This document shows positions 7,426 to 16,461 of a DNA stretch of 40,231 bases, one piece after another. Numbering within the stretch: position 1 is the stretch's first letter; each line of letters opens with the position of its first letter. The notes below the pieces were generated by a model. That model made no database searches, was not told the DNA's origin, and saw only the letters and a program-made list of their open reading frames with translations. The translations under genes and the position numbers were made by a program. This DNA is from Wenzhouxiangella sp. (GTDB lineage Bacteria; Pseudomonadota; Gammaproteobacteria; Xanthomonadales; Wenzhouxiangellaceae), in the NCBI GenBank assembly GCA_007694055.1, contig RECK01000174.1, positions 1 to 40,231 on the forward strand, written 5' to 3'.

Positions 7426-8274
7426 CTACAGCTCGGTTCGCACGTCCAGCAACTCGGGGAAAAAAGTCAGATCCAGGGCCTGCCTGAGAAAGCCGACCCC
7501 GCTGGATCCTCCGGTGCCGCGCTTGAAACCGATGATCCGCTCCACGGTCTTGAGATGCCGGAAGCGCCAGAGCTGGAACGACTCTTCGACATCGACCAGG
7601 CGCTCGCACAGCGCGTACTCGTCCCAGTAATCATCGGTGTTGCGGTAAATGTTGACGAAAACAGGGACCAGCTCTGGCGTGCGTCGATGCGGAAGAGACC
7701 AGTCCCGATCGATCAGCTGCCCGGGAACCGCGTGACCCCGGCGATGCAGGTAGCGCAGGAACTCATCATAGATACTGGGCGATTCCAGCGCACCCTGCAG
7801 GCGATCACGGGCTGCGGGGTCGTGATCGAACAGCTTCAGCATCTGCCCGTTCTTGTTGCCGAGCAGGAATTCGACCAGGCGATACTGCCACGACTGAAAA
7901 CCGGAGGCATCACCCAGGCGATCGCGGAACTGGACATACTCGCTCGGCGTCAGGGTTTCCAGCACGGCCCACTGGTTGAACAACTGCTGCTGAACCAGTT
8001 TGACCCGGGCCAGAATCTTCATGCACGGCCCGGGATCATCGTCGGCCAGCTGGCGGATGGCCGCCTGTAATTCGTGGATCACCAGCTTGAACCAGAGCTC
8101 GCTGGTCTGGTGCTGGATAATGAACAGCAGCTCATCATGGTGGGGCGGGTCCGACAACGGATGCTGGGCGTCCAGCACGCGCTCGAGACATAGGTAGCCG
8201 GAATAATCCAGACGATCGGCAAGATCGGTACGTATGGTTTCTTCCAGCTGGCGCTGGTTATCGGAAGCTGACAT
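7426..8274 (-). CDS. kynA: Tryptophan 2,3-dioxygenase
   Basis: The protein has 282 residues. This haem enzyme opens the indole ring of L-tryptophan with O2 to give N-formylkynurenine, the first step of the kynurenine pathway, in the cytoplasm. The catalytic-site His55 ([13 protein letters not shown]), Arg117 ([10 protein letters not shown]) and the haem ligand His240 ([15 protein letters not shown]) fall at exactly the residue numbers known for the Xanthomonas campestris enzyme. The signature [12 protein letters not shown] and the end [16 protein letters not shown] are intact. No kynureninase or formamidase gene is in the window, so the rest of the pathway must be elsewhere if present. It is divergent from the 2-oxoacid dehydrogenase operon, sharing a 148-bp control region. 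Confidence 0.97.
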   Translation of the reverse strand: MSASDNQRQLEETIRTDLADRLDYSGYLCLERVLDAQHPLSDPPHHDELLFIIQHQTSELWFKLVIHELQAAIRQLADDDPGPCMKILARVKLVQQQLFNQWAVLETLTPSEYVQFRDRLGDASGFQSWQYRLVEFLLGNKNGQMLKLFDHDPAARDRLQGALESPSIYDEFLRYLHRRGHAVPGQLIDRDWSLPHRRTPELVPVFVNIYRNTDDYWDEYALCERLVDVEESFQLWRFRHLKTVERIIGFKRGTGGSSGVGFLRQALDLTFFPELLDVRTEL

Positions 8275-8310
8275 GAAGTTTTTAAGTCGTGATCAAGGCC
8301 CTCAAGGAGT

Positions 8311-8339
8311 TTAACCTCGATAGCCCGCCCGCGTATAAT
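8311..8339 (+). promoter_or_regulatory. Sigma70 promoter for the 2-oxoacid dehydrogenase operon
   Basis: TTAACC (8311-8316) and a perfect TATAAT (8334-8339) are spaced by 17 bp. Transcription would begin near 8346 and give a leader of about 77 nt. The first gene has GAGG seven bases before its ATG. Confidence 0.7.
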
Positions 8340-8422
8340 GGCGGACTGTCCTGAAGCCAGCCAATCCAGAAGCCGGCGAGGGTTCGCAAATTCAAACAGA
8401 TTCAAAACGACGAGGTACCGAC

Positions 8423-9523
8423 ATGGCGCGGACAGTCGCCGCATTCAAGGTGGACCACTTCCAGTTCCTCGGTCAGGACGGCAAGCTGCTGGATGAGCAG
8501 CACGTGCCGGCCGTGGCCAGAGATTTCGATCGGCTGACCGATCTTTACCGGCTCATGACGCTGACCCGGTCCTTCGACAAGAAGGCCGTAGCACTTCAGC
8601 GCACAGGCAAGCTGGGCACGTATGCCTCCAGTCTCGGTCACGAGGCGGCCCATGTTTCGATCGGGGCAGCGATGCGCGAAGAGGACTGCCTGGCACCCAT
8701 GTACCGCGAATACGGCGCCCAGTTCTATCGCGGCGTCAAGATGTCGGAAGTACTGCTGTACTGGGGCGGCGACGAGCGCGGCAACGATTTCTCCAGCCCG
8801 CGACACGATTTCGCCTGGTGCGTTCCCATCGCCACCCAGTGCCTGCATGCCGCTGGTGCCGCGATGGCCTACAAGCTCAAAAACGAAGCCCGAGTCGCGG
8901 TATCCATCGTCGGTGACGGCGGTTCTTCCAAGGGCGATTTCCTCGAGGCGATCAACGCCGCCAGCGCCTGGAAACTGCCCCTGGTTCTGGTGATTGTCAA
9001 TAATCAGTGGGCCATCTCTGTTCCGCGCTCGAAGCAGAATACGGCCTCCACGCTGGCCCAGAAAGGCATAGCCGGCGGCCTGCCTAGTATCCAGGTTGAT
9101 GGCAATGACCTGATCGCCTGCCTCTGGGCGATGGAAAAGGCGGTTTCAGCCGCCCGCGCCGGCAAGGGTGCGTTCGTGATCGAAATGCTCACCTACCGCC
9201 TCAGCGATCACACCACCGCGGATGATGCGCGTCGGTACCGGCCGCAAGAGGAAGTCGACGAGGCCTGGGAAAAGGAACCGCTCAAGCGCCTGCGCGCCTA
9301 CCTGATGGACCAGGGCGCATGGGACGAGCAGCGCGAGCAGGAACTGCTGGCCGAATGCAGCCAGTTCGTTCAGCAGGCGGCCGATGAATACATCGACATC
9401 GTTCAGAACGATGCCCAGCCAGTCACCGCCATTTTCGACTACATGTACGAGGAGTTGCCGCACGACCTGGTCGAGCAGCGTGCCTACGCCGAGAAGTTCC
9501 CGGAAGACGGAGGCCACCACTGA
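8423..9523 (+). CDS. pdhA: 2-oxoacid (pyruvate or branched-chain) dehydrogenase E1 alpha subunit
   Basis: The protein has 366 residues. With the beta subunit it forms the thiamine-diphosphate E1 that decarboxylates a 2-oxoacid and acylates the lipoyl arm of E2. The N-terminal region LYRLMTLTRSFDKKAVALQRTG is typical of the alpha subunit. The thiamine-diphosphate motif GDG(x)nN is present as VGDGGSSKGDFLEAIN, continuing to VIVNNQWAIS. The phosphorylation-loop region YRLSDHTTADDARRYR is recognisable. The sequence looks most like the pdhA-type E1 alpha of Xanthomonads and Gram-positives, but branched-chain enzymes are close, so substrate is not certain. It is first in a coupled operon; its stop TGA overlaps the next ATG by one base. 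Confidence 0.9.
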   Translation: MARTVAAFKVDHFQFLGQDGKLLDEQHVPAVARDFDRLTDLYRLMTLTRSFDKKAVALQRTGKLGTYASSLGHEAAHVSIGAAMREEDCLAPMYREYGAQFYRGVKMSEVLLYWGGDERGNDFSSPRHDFAWCVPIATQCLHAAGAAMAYKLKNEARVAVSIVGDGGSSKGDFLEAINAASAWKLPLVLVIVNNQWAISVPRSKQNTASTLAQKGIAGGLPSIQVDGNDLIACLWAMEKAVSAARAGKGAFVIEMLTYRLSDHTTADDARRYRPQEEVDEAWEKEPLKRLRAYLMDQGAWDEQREQELLAECSQFVQQAADEYIDIVQNDAQPVTAIFDYMYEELPHDLVEQRAYAEKFPEDGGHH

Positions 9524-10503
9524 TGGCGAAGATTACCCTGATCGAAGGCGTGACCCTGGCCCTGGCCCGGGCCCTGGAGGAAGACTCCCGCGTGGTGGTC
9601 CTGGGCGAGGACGTTGGCGTCAATGGCGGCGTTTTTCGCGCTACCGCAGGACTGCAGCAGCGCTTCGGTGATGAGCGGGTTATCGACACTCCGCTGGCCG
9701 AGGTCATGATCGCCGGCATGAGTGTCGGCATGGCGACACAAGGCCTGAAGCCGGTTGCCGAGGCCCAGTTTTGCGGTTTCACCATGCCGATGATCGACCA
9801 CCTGATGTGCCACGCTGGCCGTATGCGCAACCGCACACGCGGCCGTCTGAGCTGCCCCATGGTTCTGCGCTTTCCCACCGGTGGTGGCATCCATGCCCCG
9901 GAGCACCATTCGGAAAGCCCGGAGGCGCTGTTTGCCCACATGCCCGGAATTCGCGTGGTCATGCCCTCCTCGCCGTCGCGGGCCTACGGCCTGTTGCTGG
10001 CGGCCATTCGCGACCCCGACCCGGTCATTTACATGGAGCCCAAGCGAATCTATCGCTGGCAGCGCGAAGAAGTGGAAGACGATGGTGAAGAACTGCCGCT
10101 GGACGTCTGCTTTACCCTGCGCGACGGCACGGACGTCACCCTGGTCACCTGGGGCGCCATGGTCAAGGAAACCCTGCAGGCGGCTGACCAGCTGGAGCAG
10201 AAGGGCATCAGCGCCGAGGTCATCGACGTGGCCACGCTCAGTCCGATTGACATGGATACGATCATCGAATCGGTCGAGCGCACCGGGCGCTGCGTGATCA
10301 TCCAGGAAGCGCCGAAACACTGCGGCGTGGCCAGCGAGATTGCTGCCAATCTGGCCGATACCGGCATCTGGAACCTGCACGCGCCGGTCAAGCGCGTTTG
10401 TGGGTACGATACCGTGATGCCGCTCTACCGCAATGAAATGAAGTACATGCCCAGCGTGGCTCGCATTCTGCACGCCGTCAACCAGGTACTGGAGGTCTCA
10501 TGA
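9523..10503 (+). CDS. pdhB: 2-oxoacid dehydrogenase E1 beta subunit
   Basis: The protein has 326 residues, usual for the family. It partners E1 alpha in the alpha2beta2 decarboxylase. Visible signatures are LGEDVGVNGGVFRATAGLQQRFGDERVIDTPLAE, with the conserved glutamate that activates thiamine diphosphate, then GRLSCPMVLRFPTGGG. The C-terminal transketolase domain includes VIDVATLSPIDMDTI. The ATG overlaps the E1 alpha stop by one base, and the stop overlaps the E2 start (ATGA), so translation is coupled across the three genes. Confidence 0.93.
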   Translation: MAKITLIEGVTLALARALEEDSRVVVLGEDVGVNGGVFRATAGLQQRFGDERVIDTPLAEVMIAGMSVGMATQGLKPVAEAQFCGFTMPMIDHLMCHAGRMRNRTRGRLSCPMVLRFPTGGGIHAPEHHSESPEALFAHMPGIRVVMPSSPSRAYGLLLAAIRDPDPVIYMEPKRIYRWQREEVEDDGEELPLDVCFTLRDGTDVTLVTWGAMVKETLQAADQLEQKGISAEVIDVATLSPIDMDTIIESVERTGRCVIIQEAPKHCGVASEIAANLADTGIWNLHAPVKRVCGYDTVMPLYRNEMKYMPSVARILHAVNQVLEVS

Positions 10504-11972
10504 AAGTTTTCAATCTGCCGGATCTCGGTGAAGGATTGCCGGATGCCGAAATCGTCGAATGGCTGGTCAACGAGGGCGACCCGGTCGAGCTCGACCAGCC
10601 CATGGTGTCCATGGAAACGGCCAAGGCCGTGGTTGAGGTTCCCAGCCCCTACGCCGGACGAATCGTCAAGTTTCATGGCCGTGCCGGAGATGTCATCCAG
10701 ACCGGCGCACCGCTGTGCGAATTTGAAGTAGAAGGCGAAGCCGCCACGGACTCACAGGCGCCTGCACCGGCCGAAACAGCAGAGCCCGCTGCCACGGCAT
10801 CGAGCCCTGGCGACCATGACGACTGGTCTGCGGATACCTCAAGCGGCGCCGAGGAGGCAAGTGACGAAGGCGAAACCGCAGCCGAAAGCGCTGAGCCGGA
10901 GACTTTCGTTTCCGAGCCGGCACCGGCTGAAGCGCCGCCCGAACCGGCAGCCCCAGCCGCCGCGCCGGAGCCGACCAGCAGCACTGAGGAGCGCGAAGAT
11001 ACCGGGACTGTCGTTGGCAACGTACAAAGTTCCAATGAAGTGCTCAGTGAGCGCACAAGCAGCGTCGGCGGTGTCAAGGTAACGCCCGCCGTTCGGGCCA
11101 TGGCGCGCAAGCTCAAGGTCGATATCGCCCGGGTCAGACCGTCTGGCGCCGATGGTGTGGTGACCGTCCGTGATGTGCGCGAAGCAGCCGATCGCGGCAC
11201 CGCACCGGTCGAGGCCAGGGTAGCGGCCGCGCCCGAGCAGGTACCGACGGCCAGGCCCGAACAGCCTGCGCGGACTCAGGAAACAGCGCGCCAGGAAAGC
11301 GCCACGGCCGCATCCCCCGCACCTGCCGCCGCCTCCGGCGAGTGGGAGCCCGTGCGAGGCCCGCGCCGCACCATGGTCCGGGTAATGAGCGAAGCGCATC
11401 GACAGGTGGTTCCGACCACGCTGATGGACGATGCCGATATCCACGCCTGGCGGCCCGGTGAAGACATTACCGCCCGGCTGCTGCGCGCTCTCTGGGCCGG
11501 CGCAAAGGCCGAACCCGGTCTGAATGCGTGGTTCGACGGCGAGAAGAGCATGCGCATCGTGCACAAGCAGATGCATGTCGGCATGGCGGTCGATACCGCC
11601 GATGGTCTGTTTGTTGCCGCGTTGCGGAACGTGGACCAGGCCGATCACCAGCAGCTGCGCCATGAAATCAATCGTTTGCGCGAAAACACGGCAAACCGGT
11701 CGATTCCGCCGGAAGATCTCAAGGACTACACCATCGTGCTGTCCAACTTCGGCAAGTTTGCCGGCCGTTACGCCACGCCCGTGGTGACACCGCCCTGCGT
11801 GTCCATCGTGGCCGCCGGCGCGCTGCGTCACGAGGTCGTGCCGGTACTTGGCGGCATCGAGGTTCATCGCGTCATCCCGATTTCCCTGACCTTCGATCAC
11901 CGCGCCTGCACCGGCGGCGAAGCCGCGCGCTTCCTCAAGGCCATGCTAGAGGACCTGGCTCAAGCAGAATGA
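10500..11972 (+). CDS. pdhC: Dihydrolipoamide acyltransferase (E2) with one lipoyl domain
   Basis: The protein has 490 residues. A single lipoyl domain (1-78) carries the lipoylated Lys42 in SMETAKAVVEV. A long Ala/Pro/Glu-rich linker follows to about 185. The peripheral-subunit-binding domain (about 192-230) contains TPAVRAMARKLKVDIARVRPSG. A second linker leads to the catalytic core from about 280. E2 passes the acyl group to CoA and forms the core of the complex. The catalytic histidine (DHR at 466-468) is intact, but the classical DHRxxDG reads DHRACTGG, with Thr where Asp is usual. A similar form is remembered from other bacterial E2 proteins, so activity is still likely. No E3 gene is in the window. 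Confidence 0.93.
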   Translation: MKVFNLPDLGEGLPDAEIVEWLVNEGDPVELDQPMVSMETAKAVVEVPSPYAGRIVKFHGRAGDVIQTGAPLCEFEVEGEAATDSQAPAPAETAEPAATASSPGDHDDWSADTSSGAEEASDEGETAAESAEPETFVSEPAPAEAPPEPAAPAAAPEPTSSTEEREDTGTVVGNVQSSNEVLSERTSSVGGVKVTPAVRAMARKLKVDIARVRPSGADGVVTVRDVREAADRGTAPVEARVAAAPEQVPTARPEQPARTQETARQESATAASPAPAAASGEWEPVRGPRRTMVRVMSEAHRQVVPTTLMDDADIHAWRPGEDITARLLRALWAGAKAEPGLNAWFDGEKSMRIVHKQMHVGMAVDTADGLFVAALRNVDQADHQQLRHEINRLRENTANRSIPPEDLKDYTIVLSNFGKFAGRYATPVVTPPCVSIVAAGALRHEVVPVLGGIEVHRVIPISLTFDHRACTGGEAARFLKAMLEDLAQAE

Positions 11973-12421
11973 GCGCGCCGATTGCACCCAACATGATCAT
12001 CGGTGTGTGCGAGTGGGTGGCCTTGCCGGAACTGGGTATCGACCGGCTGCGCGCACGGGTTGATACTGGGGCGAAGTCCTGCGCCCTGCATGCCAGCGCC
12101 ATCCATCCTTTTGAGCGCGACGGCGTGGACTGGCTGGCCTTTCGCGTGCACCTCGATCATGTGGCTGCGGTAAGCGATGTGGATTGCGAATGCATGCTCA
12201 AGGGCACGCGGGTCGTACGCAGCAGCTCCGGTGAGGCCGAAAAGCGGTATACCATCCGCACCCCGATCATCATCGGCCACTCGCGCTGGCTGGTCGACAT
12301 CACGCTGAGCGATCGGCAGAAAATGCGCTACCGCATGCTGCTCGGTCGCAAGGCCATGGAAAACCATGCCCTGGTCTACCCCGCCAGGACCTTTTTGCAA
12401 GGCAAACCGCGCCTGGCCTAG
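11969..12421 (+). CDS. RimB-like retropepsin-type protease (ATP-dependent zinc protease family)
   Basis: The protein has 150 residues and no signal peptide. The active-site motif is RARVDTGAKSCALHA, an aspartic-protease-like DTGA loop. It belongs to the RimK-associated family often named 'ATP-dependent zinc protease' and known as RimB in Pseudomonas. In that system RimB trims or balances the poly-glutamate tails that RimK adds to ribosomal protein S6. The gene lies directly before rimK (19-bp gap) and overlaps the E2 stop by four bases (ATGA), which supports the assignment and suggests coupling to the dehydrogenase operon. Confidence 0.85.
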   Translation: MSAPIAPNMIIGVCEWVALPELGIDRLRARVDTGAKSCALHASAIHPFERDGVDWLAFRVHLDHVAAVSDVDCECMLKGTRVVRSSSGEAEKRYTIRTPIIIGHSRWLVDITLSDRQKMRYRMLLGRKAMENHALVYPARTFLQGKPRLA

Positions 12422-12440
12422 GCGCTTCAGGATTTAACCC

Positions 12441-13346
12441 ATGCGTATCGCCATTCTGTCCCGCAGCCGCAAGATCTATTCGACCAACAGACTGGTTGAG
12501 GCGGCCAAGTCGCGCGGCCACGACGTCGAGGTCGTGGATACGCTGCGCTGCTACATGAACATCGCCTCGCATCGTCCCACCATGCACTTCCGCGGTCAGC
12601 AACTGGATCCGTTTGATGCTGTCATTCCACGCATCGGTGCTTCGATTACCTTCTACGGTACTGCCGTACTGCGACAGTTCGAGATGATGGGCACTTTCCC
12701 GCTCAACGAGTCCGTGGCCGTCACCCGCTCCCGCGACAAGCTGCGTTCGCTGCAGCTGCTGGCGCGGCGGGGCATCGGCCTGCCGGTGACCGGCTTCGCC
12801 CGGGCCCCCGATGACATCGGCGACCTGATCGAAATGGTCGGTGGTGCACCACTGGTGGCCAAACTGCTGGAAGGCACCCAGGGTATCGGGGTTGTGCTTT
12901 GCGAAACCCGCAAGGCCGCCGAGAGCGTCGTCGAGGCCTTCATGGGCCTCAACGTGTCGATCATGGTGCAGGAGTACATCAAGGAGGCCGGTGGCGCCGA
13001 CATTCGCTGTTTTGTCGTTGGCGACAAGGTCGTCGCAGCGATCAAACGCCAGGCCAAGCCCGGCGAGTTCCGCAGCAACCTGCACCGCGGCGGTTCCGCG
13101 GAATTGATCAAGATCACGCCGCAAGAGCGCTCCGTGGCGGTGCGTTCGGCCCGCATCATGGGCCTTAACGTGGCCGGCGTCGACCTGCTGCGTTCCAACC
13201 ATGGCCCGCTGGTCATGGAGGTCAATTCTTCGCCCGGACTGGAGGGGATCGAAAAGGCGACCGGCAAGGACGTAGCCGGCATCATCATCGACTTCCTGGA
13301 AAAAAATGCCAAGAAAGACAAGACCAGGACCCGGGGCACCGGCTGA
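12441..13346 (+). CDS. rimK: Ribosomal protein S6 glutamate ligase RimK
   Basis: The protein has 301 residues, the normal RimK length. It is an ATP-grasp enzyme that adds glutamate residues to the C-terminus of ribosomal protein S6. The N-terminal domain starts [25 protein letters not shown]-grasp elements include [22 protein letters not shown] and [22 protein letters not shown]. The metal-binding end is [18 protein letters not shown]. It follows the RimB-like gene and probably shares its transcript. The C-terminal tail is basic ([11 protein letters not shown]). Confidence 0.96.
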   Translation: MRIAILSRSRKIYSTNRLVEAAKSRGHDVEVVDTLRCYMNIASHRPTMHFRGQQLDPFDAVIPRIGASITFYGTAVLRQFEMMGTFPLNESVAVTRSRDKLRSLQLLARRGIGLPVTGFARAPDDIGDLIEMVGGAPLVAKLLEGTQGIGVVLCETRKAAESVVEAFMGLNVSIMVQEYIKEAGGADIRCFVVGDKVVAAIKRQAKPGEFRSNLHRGGSAELIKITPQERSVAVRSARIMGLNVAGVDLLRSNHGPLVMEVNSSPGLEGIEKATGKDVAGIIIDFLEKNAKKDKTRTRGTG

Positions 13347-13444
13347 ACGACCGGCCATCGGAGCCTGTTCGCCTCGCCGCCAACCCGGCAAACCCGGCTG
13401 AATCCCGCTGGCTTCGCCGCGACTTGCCGACGTAGAATGCAGCC

Positions 13445-14053
13445 ATGGAACAGCTATCCGACCTGACTGCCCTGTCAGCCATCATGGCCGGTATTACACT
13501 CAGTGCCGCTGCTGGCCTGCGCGTTTTCCTGCCCATCCTCGCCCTGGGGATTTCGGTTCGCATGGGCTGGCTGGAGGTCGGTGAACAATTCGCCTGGCTG
13601 GCCTCTGAGCCGGTTCTGCTTATCGTTGGCATCGCCGCGCTGCTGGAGGCCGGGGCCTACTACGTTCCGCTGGTCGACAACCTGCTCGACATACTCGCCA
13701 CCCCTGCAGCCATTGGTGGCGGCACCGTCATTGTCGCCTCGCTGCTGCCGGAAATGAATGGACTTGCGCAATGGAGCTCGGCCCTGGCGCTGGGTGGCGG
13801 TTCAGCCGGTATCGTTCAAGGCGCCACCGTGGTCACGCGCGGCCTGTCGACCGCATCCAGCGGCGGGCTGGCCAATCCCCTGGTTTCCACCGGGGAGACC
13901 GCCGGCAGCCTGTTCGCCATCCTCATGGCCTTGCTCGTCCCCATCCTCTTCGGCATCCTGGTCATCATTGCCCTGTTCGCCATTCTGGTCTGGCTGGCCC
14001 GCTTTTTCCGCAAGCAGCGGAACCCGCCTGATCCGGATACCCGCCCTGCCTGA
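13445..14053 (+). CDS. DUF4126 family membrane protein
   Basis: The protein has 202 residues with about five hydrophobic segments. It starts with a glycine/alanine-rich helix (AIMAGITLSAAAGLRVFLPILALGI), has the conserved LLEAGAYYVPLVDNLLDILATPAAIGGG and the motif GLSTASSGGLANPLVSTGET, and ends in a basic cytoplasmic tail. These are the marks of DUF4126, whose function is unknown to me. The downstream ALG10-like gene begins only six bases after this stop, so the two are probably cotranscribed. The 98-bp gap after rimK allows a separate promoter, though none is convincing. Confidence 0.85.
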   Translation: MEQLSDLTALSAIMAGITLSAAAGLRVFLPILALGISVRMGWLEVGEQFAWLASEPVLLIVGIAALLEAGAYYVPLVDNLLDILATPAAIGGGTVIVASLLPEMNGLAQWSSALALGGGSAGIVQGATVVTRGLSTASSGGLANPLVSTGETAGSLFAILMALLVPILFGILVIIALFAILVWLARFFRKQRNPPDPDTRPA

Positions 14054-14059
14054 TCGACC

Positions 14060-15310
14060 ATGAGCCCGATCGCACGCGGAAGCCTGCTGTTGGCAATCCT
14101 TGCGCTTGGGCTGGTCGCTCTGGCGCTGCTGGTGCTGCCGGATCAGCCCATGGTCGACGAGCATTTCCACCAGGGTCAGATCCATCTCTTCCTCGACGGC
14201 GAGTTCCGCATGGTGCCCGAAATCACGGTCACCCCTGGCTATCACCTGGTCATTGCCGGCCCGGCGGCCGTGTTCGGAACCCGGGATCTGCTGTACCTGC
14301 GTCTGATCAGTGCAGCCCTGGCCATGCTCACCGTCTTTCTGGCTTGGACGTGGTGGCTTCGCCAAGGCGCCGAAAGCCCCTTGTTGCGAAGCATGCAGAT
14401 CCTCGCCTGCCCGCTCTTGTGGCCTTTTTACGTGTTGCTGTATACCGACCTGCTGGCCCTGGTCGGCTTGCTGGCCGTTTTGTTGCTGGCCGATGCCGGC
14501 CGTTTCAGGATCGCGATGCTGTTTGGCCTGGCCACCCTGTTCGTCCGCCAGACCTCGGTCTTCTGGCTGGGTCTGATCTGGCTGATGGCGATGCACCAGG
14601 CCGGCCTGGGAGCGGCCATGTCGAGGCCTGTCGAGCTGTCCCGGCGCCTGGCCGGCGCGGGCAAGGCAATACGACCTGCATTGGCCCGGACCTGGCCGCT
14701 ACTGGTCCCGCTGCTGGCCTTCGTCCTGTTCGTCGTGGTCAATCGCGGGGTTGCCGTGGGCGACCGCCTGTCCCACCAGGTCGGCGGCGTTTACCCCAGT
14801 CAGATTTTTTTCATGCTGCTGGTATTGTGGCTGGTCTTGCTCCCGCTGCACCTGGCCAACCTGGGAAGAATCGCGGGCCTGTTGCGGTCACGCTTGTGGC
14901 TTGTGCCCGCGCTGGTCCTGCTCGGGGCAGCTTACATGTTCAGCTTCGAGGTCAGCCACCACTACAACCTGGGATTGCCCGAGTTTCACCTGCGCAATCG
15001 TGTGCTGGGCTGGCTCGACGGTGACTGGCGCTGGCGACTGTTCGCATTTCCGCTCATGGCCTGGGCCTTGCTGAGCGTCGCCTTGACGCCGCTGACCAGC
15101 AAAGCTGCACTGTGGCTGTTCCCGGTCACCGTGCTGGCCATGCTGCCGGCCGAACTCATTGAACAACGCTATTACATTCCGCCGCTGGTACTCTGGCTGC
15201 TGCTGAGGCAAGCGCAGTCCCGCGCAGTCGAGTGGACCTTGCTGACCTGGTTTGCCCTGCTCAGCACCCTGATCTTCGCCGCCGTTGCCTCAACCCGGTA
15301 CTTTCTCTGA
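14060..15310 (+). CDS. ALG10/DIE2-like multi-pass membrane glycosyltransferase
   Basis: The protein has 416 residues and about ten hydrophobic segments. It keeps the landmarks of eukaryotic ALG10 (dolichyl-phosphate-glucose dependent alpha-1,2-glucosyltransferase, GT59), in the right order. These are the luminal acidic motif MVDEHFHQGQ (31-40) followed by PEITVTPGYHL; LLYTDLLAL (127-134); FVRQTSVFWL (161-170); GDRLSH (234-239); and IEQRYYIPPLVLW (367-379). GT-C enzymes of this fold use a polyprenyl-phosphate sugar outside the membrane. ALG10 normally completes the N-glycan precursor in the ER, which a bacterium lacks, so the acceptor here must differ (a lipid-linked glycan, lipid or protein). 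It pairs with a DUF4126 gene. The assignment rests on recognised motifs, not a search. Confidence 0.7.
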   Translation: MSPIARGSLLLAILALGLVALALLVLPDQPMVDEHFHQGQIHLFLDGEFRMVPEITVTPGYHLVIAGPAAVFGTRDLLYLRLISAALAMLTVFLAWTWWLRQGAESPLLRSMQILACPLLWPFYVLLYTDLLALVGLLAVLLLADAGRFRIAMLFGLATLFVRQTSVFWLGLIWLMAMHQAGLGAAMSRPVELSRRLAGAGKAIRPALARTWPLLVPLLAFVLFVVVNRGVAVGDRLSHQVGGVYPSQIFFMLLVLWLVLLPLHLANLGRIAGLLRSRLWLVPALVLLGAAYMFSFEVSHHYNLGLPEFHLRNRVLGWLDGDWRWRLFAFPLMAWALLSVALTPLTSKAALWLFPVTVLAMLPAELIEQRYYIPPLVLWLLLRQAQSRAVEWTLLTWFALLSTLIFAAVASTRYFL

Positions 15311-15360
15311 CCGGCAACAGTCCCTGACGCGATCGTTGTTCTACCCTGCCCGGAAAACCT

Positions 15361-16461
15361 TCAGGCATCCTGCAGGCCCCAGTCATTTGGCACTTCACCG
15401 GCACCGGCGTGGGAACGAATCTCAAGACCCAGGTCATTGCGGGAGTCGGCATGCTCCAGGGCCTGTTCGGCAGTGATCTTGCCGTCCTTGTAGAGCTGGA
15501 ACAGCGACTGATCGAAAGTCTGCATGCCGTGCTGGCTGCCTTCTTTCATCGCGTCTTTCAAGCCGCTGATCTCGGACTTCAGAATAAGGTCGGCGACGAA
15601 TGGTGTGCGAATGAGCAGCTCGACGGCAGGCGCACGCTGATTGTCCAGGCTGGGCACCAGGCGCTGACTGATGATGGACTGAAGGTGCAGCGACAGATCG
15701 ACGAACAACTGCTGGTGAGCCGATTCCGGGAAGAAGTTGATGATCCGGTCCAGAGTCTGGTTCGCGTTGTTGGCGTGCAGGGTCGACAGACACAAATGAC
15801 CGGTTTCGGCATAGGCGATGGCATGCTGCATGGTTTCGCGATCGCGAATTTCCCCGATGAGAATCACGTCCGGCGCTTCGCGCATGGCGTTTTTCAGTGC
15901 TGCCTTGTAACTGTGTGTATCAAGGCCGACTTCTCGCTGATCGACAATGCATTTCTGGTGGCTATGCAGGAATTCGATCGGGTCTTCAATCGTGAGGATA
16001 TGGCCGCTGCGGGTTCTATTGCGATGGTCGATCATCGAGGCCAGCGTGGTCGACTTGCCAGAGCCGGTTGCGCCGACCACCAGTACCAGCCCGCGCGGCG
16101 CCATCACCAGTTCCTTCAGCTTCTGCGGCAGGTTCAGGTCTTCGATCGAGGGAATTTCGGACTTGATGTGGCGAATAACCATGGCCACGGAGCCGCGCTG
16201 GCGAAACACGTTGACCCTGAACCTTCCGATGCGGTCCAGGGCCAGCGCAATATTGAGCTCCATCTCGCGCTCGAACTCTGTACTTTGCTTGTCGGTGAGA
16301 ATGGAGAAGGCGAGCTGGCGGGTTTCCGCGGAACTGAGCCGGTGCTCACCGAGAAAACGCGTCTTGCCGTGGATCTTGATCCCGACCGGGGCACCGGCGC
16401 TGAAGAACAGGTCAGAAGCCTCATGCTTGACCATGGCCTGAAGATATTTATGCAACTCCAT
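15361..16461 (-). CDS. pilU: Type IV pilus retraction ATPase PilU
   Basis: The protein has 366 residues. It is a hexameric PilT-family motor that helps retract type IV pili from the cytoplasmic side. It has a Walker A GATGSGKST (130-138), the Asp box ILTIEDPIEFLHSH, a Walker B VILIGEIRDRETM and the His box AETGHLCLSTLHANN. The start MELHKYLQAMVKHEASDLFFSAGAPVGIKI and the length with a C-terminal extension fit PilU better than PilT. pilT is not in the window. The start has GGGAAG upstream. The gene is convergent with the ALG10-like gene, with a 50-bp gap lacking a clear terminator. Confidence 0.93.
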   Translation of the reverse strand: MELHKYLQAMVKHEASDLFFSAGAPVGIKIHGKTRFLGEHRLSSAETRQLAFSILTDKQSTEFEREMELNIALALDRIGRFRVNVFRQRGSVAMVIRHIKSEIPSIEDLNLPQKLKELVMAPRGLVLVVGATGSGKSTTLASMIDHRNRTRSGHILTIEDPIEFLHSHQKCIVDQREVGLDTHSYKAALKNAMREAPDVILIGEIRDRETMQHAIAYAETGHLCLSTLHANNANQTLDRIINFFPESAHQQLFVDLSLHLQSIISQRLVPSLDNQRAPAVELLIRTPFVADLILKSEISGLKDAMKEGSQHGMQTFDQSLFQLYKDGKITAEQALEHADSRNDLGLEIRSHAGAGEVPNDWGLQDA

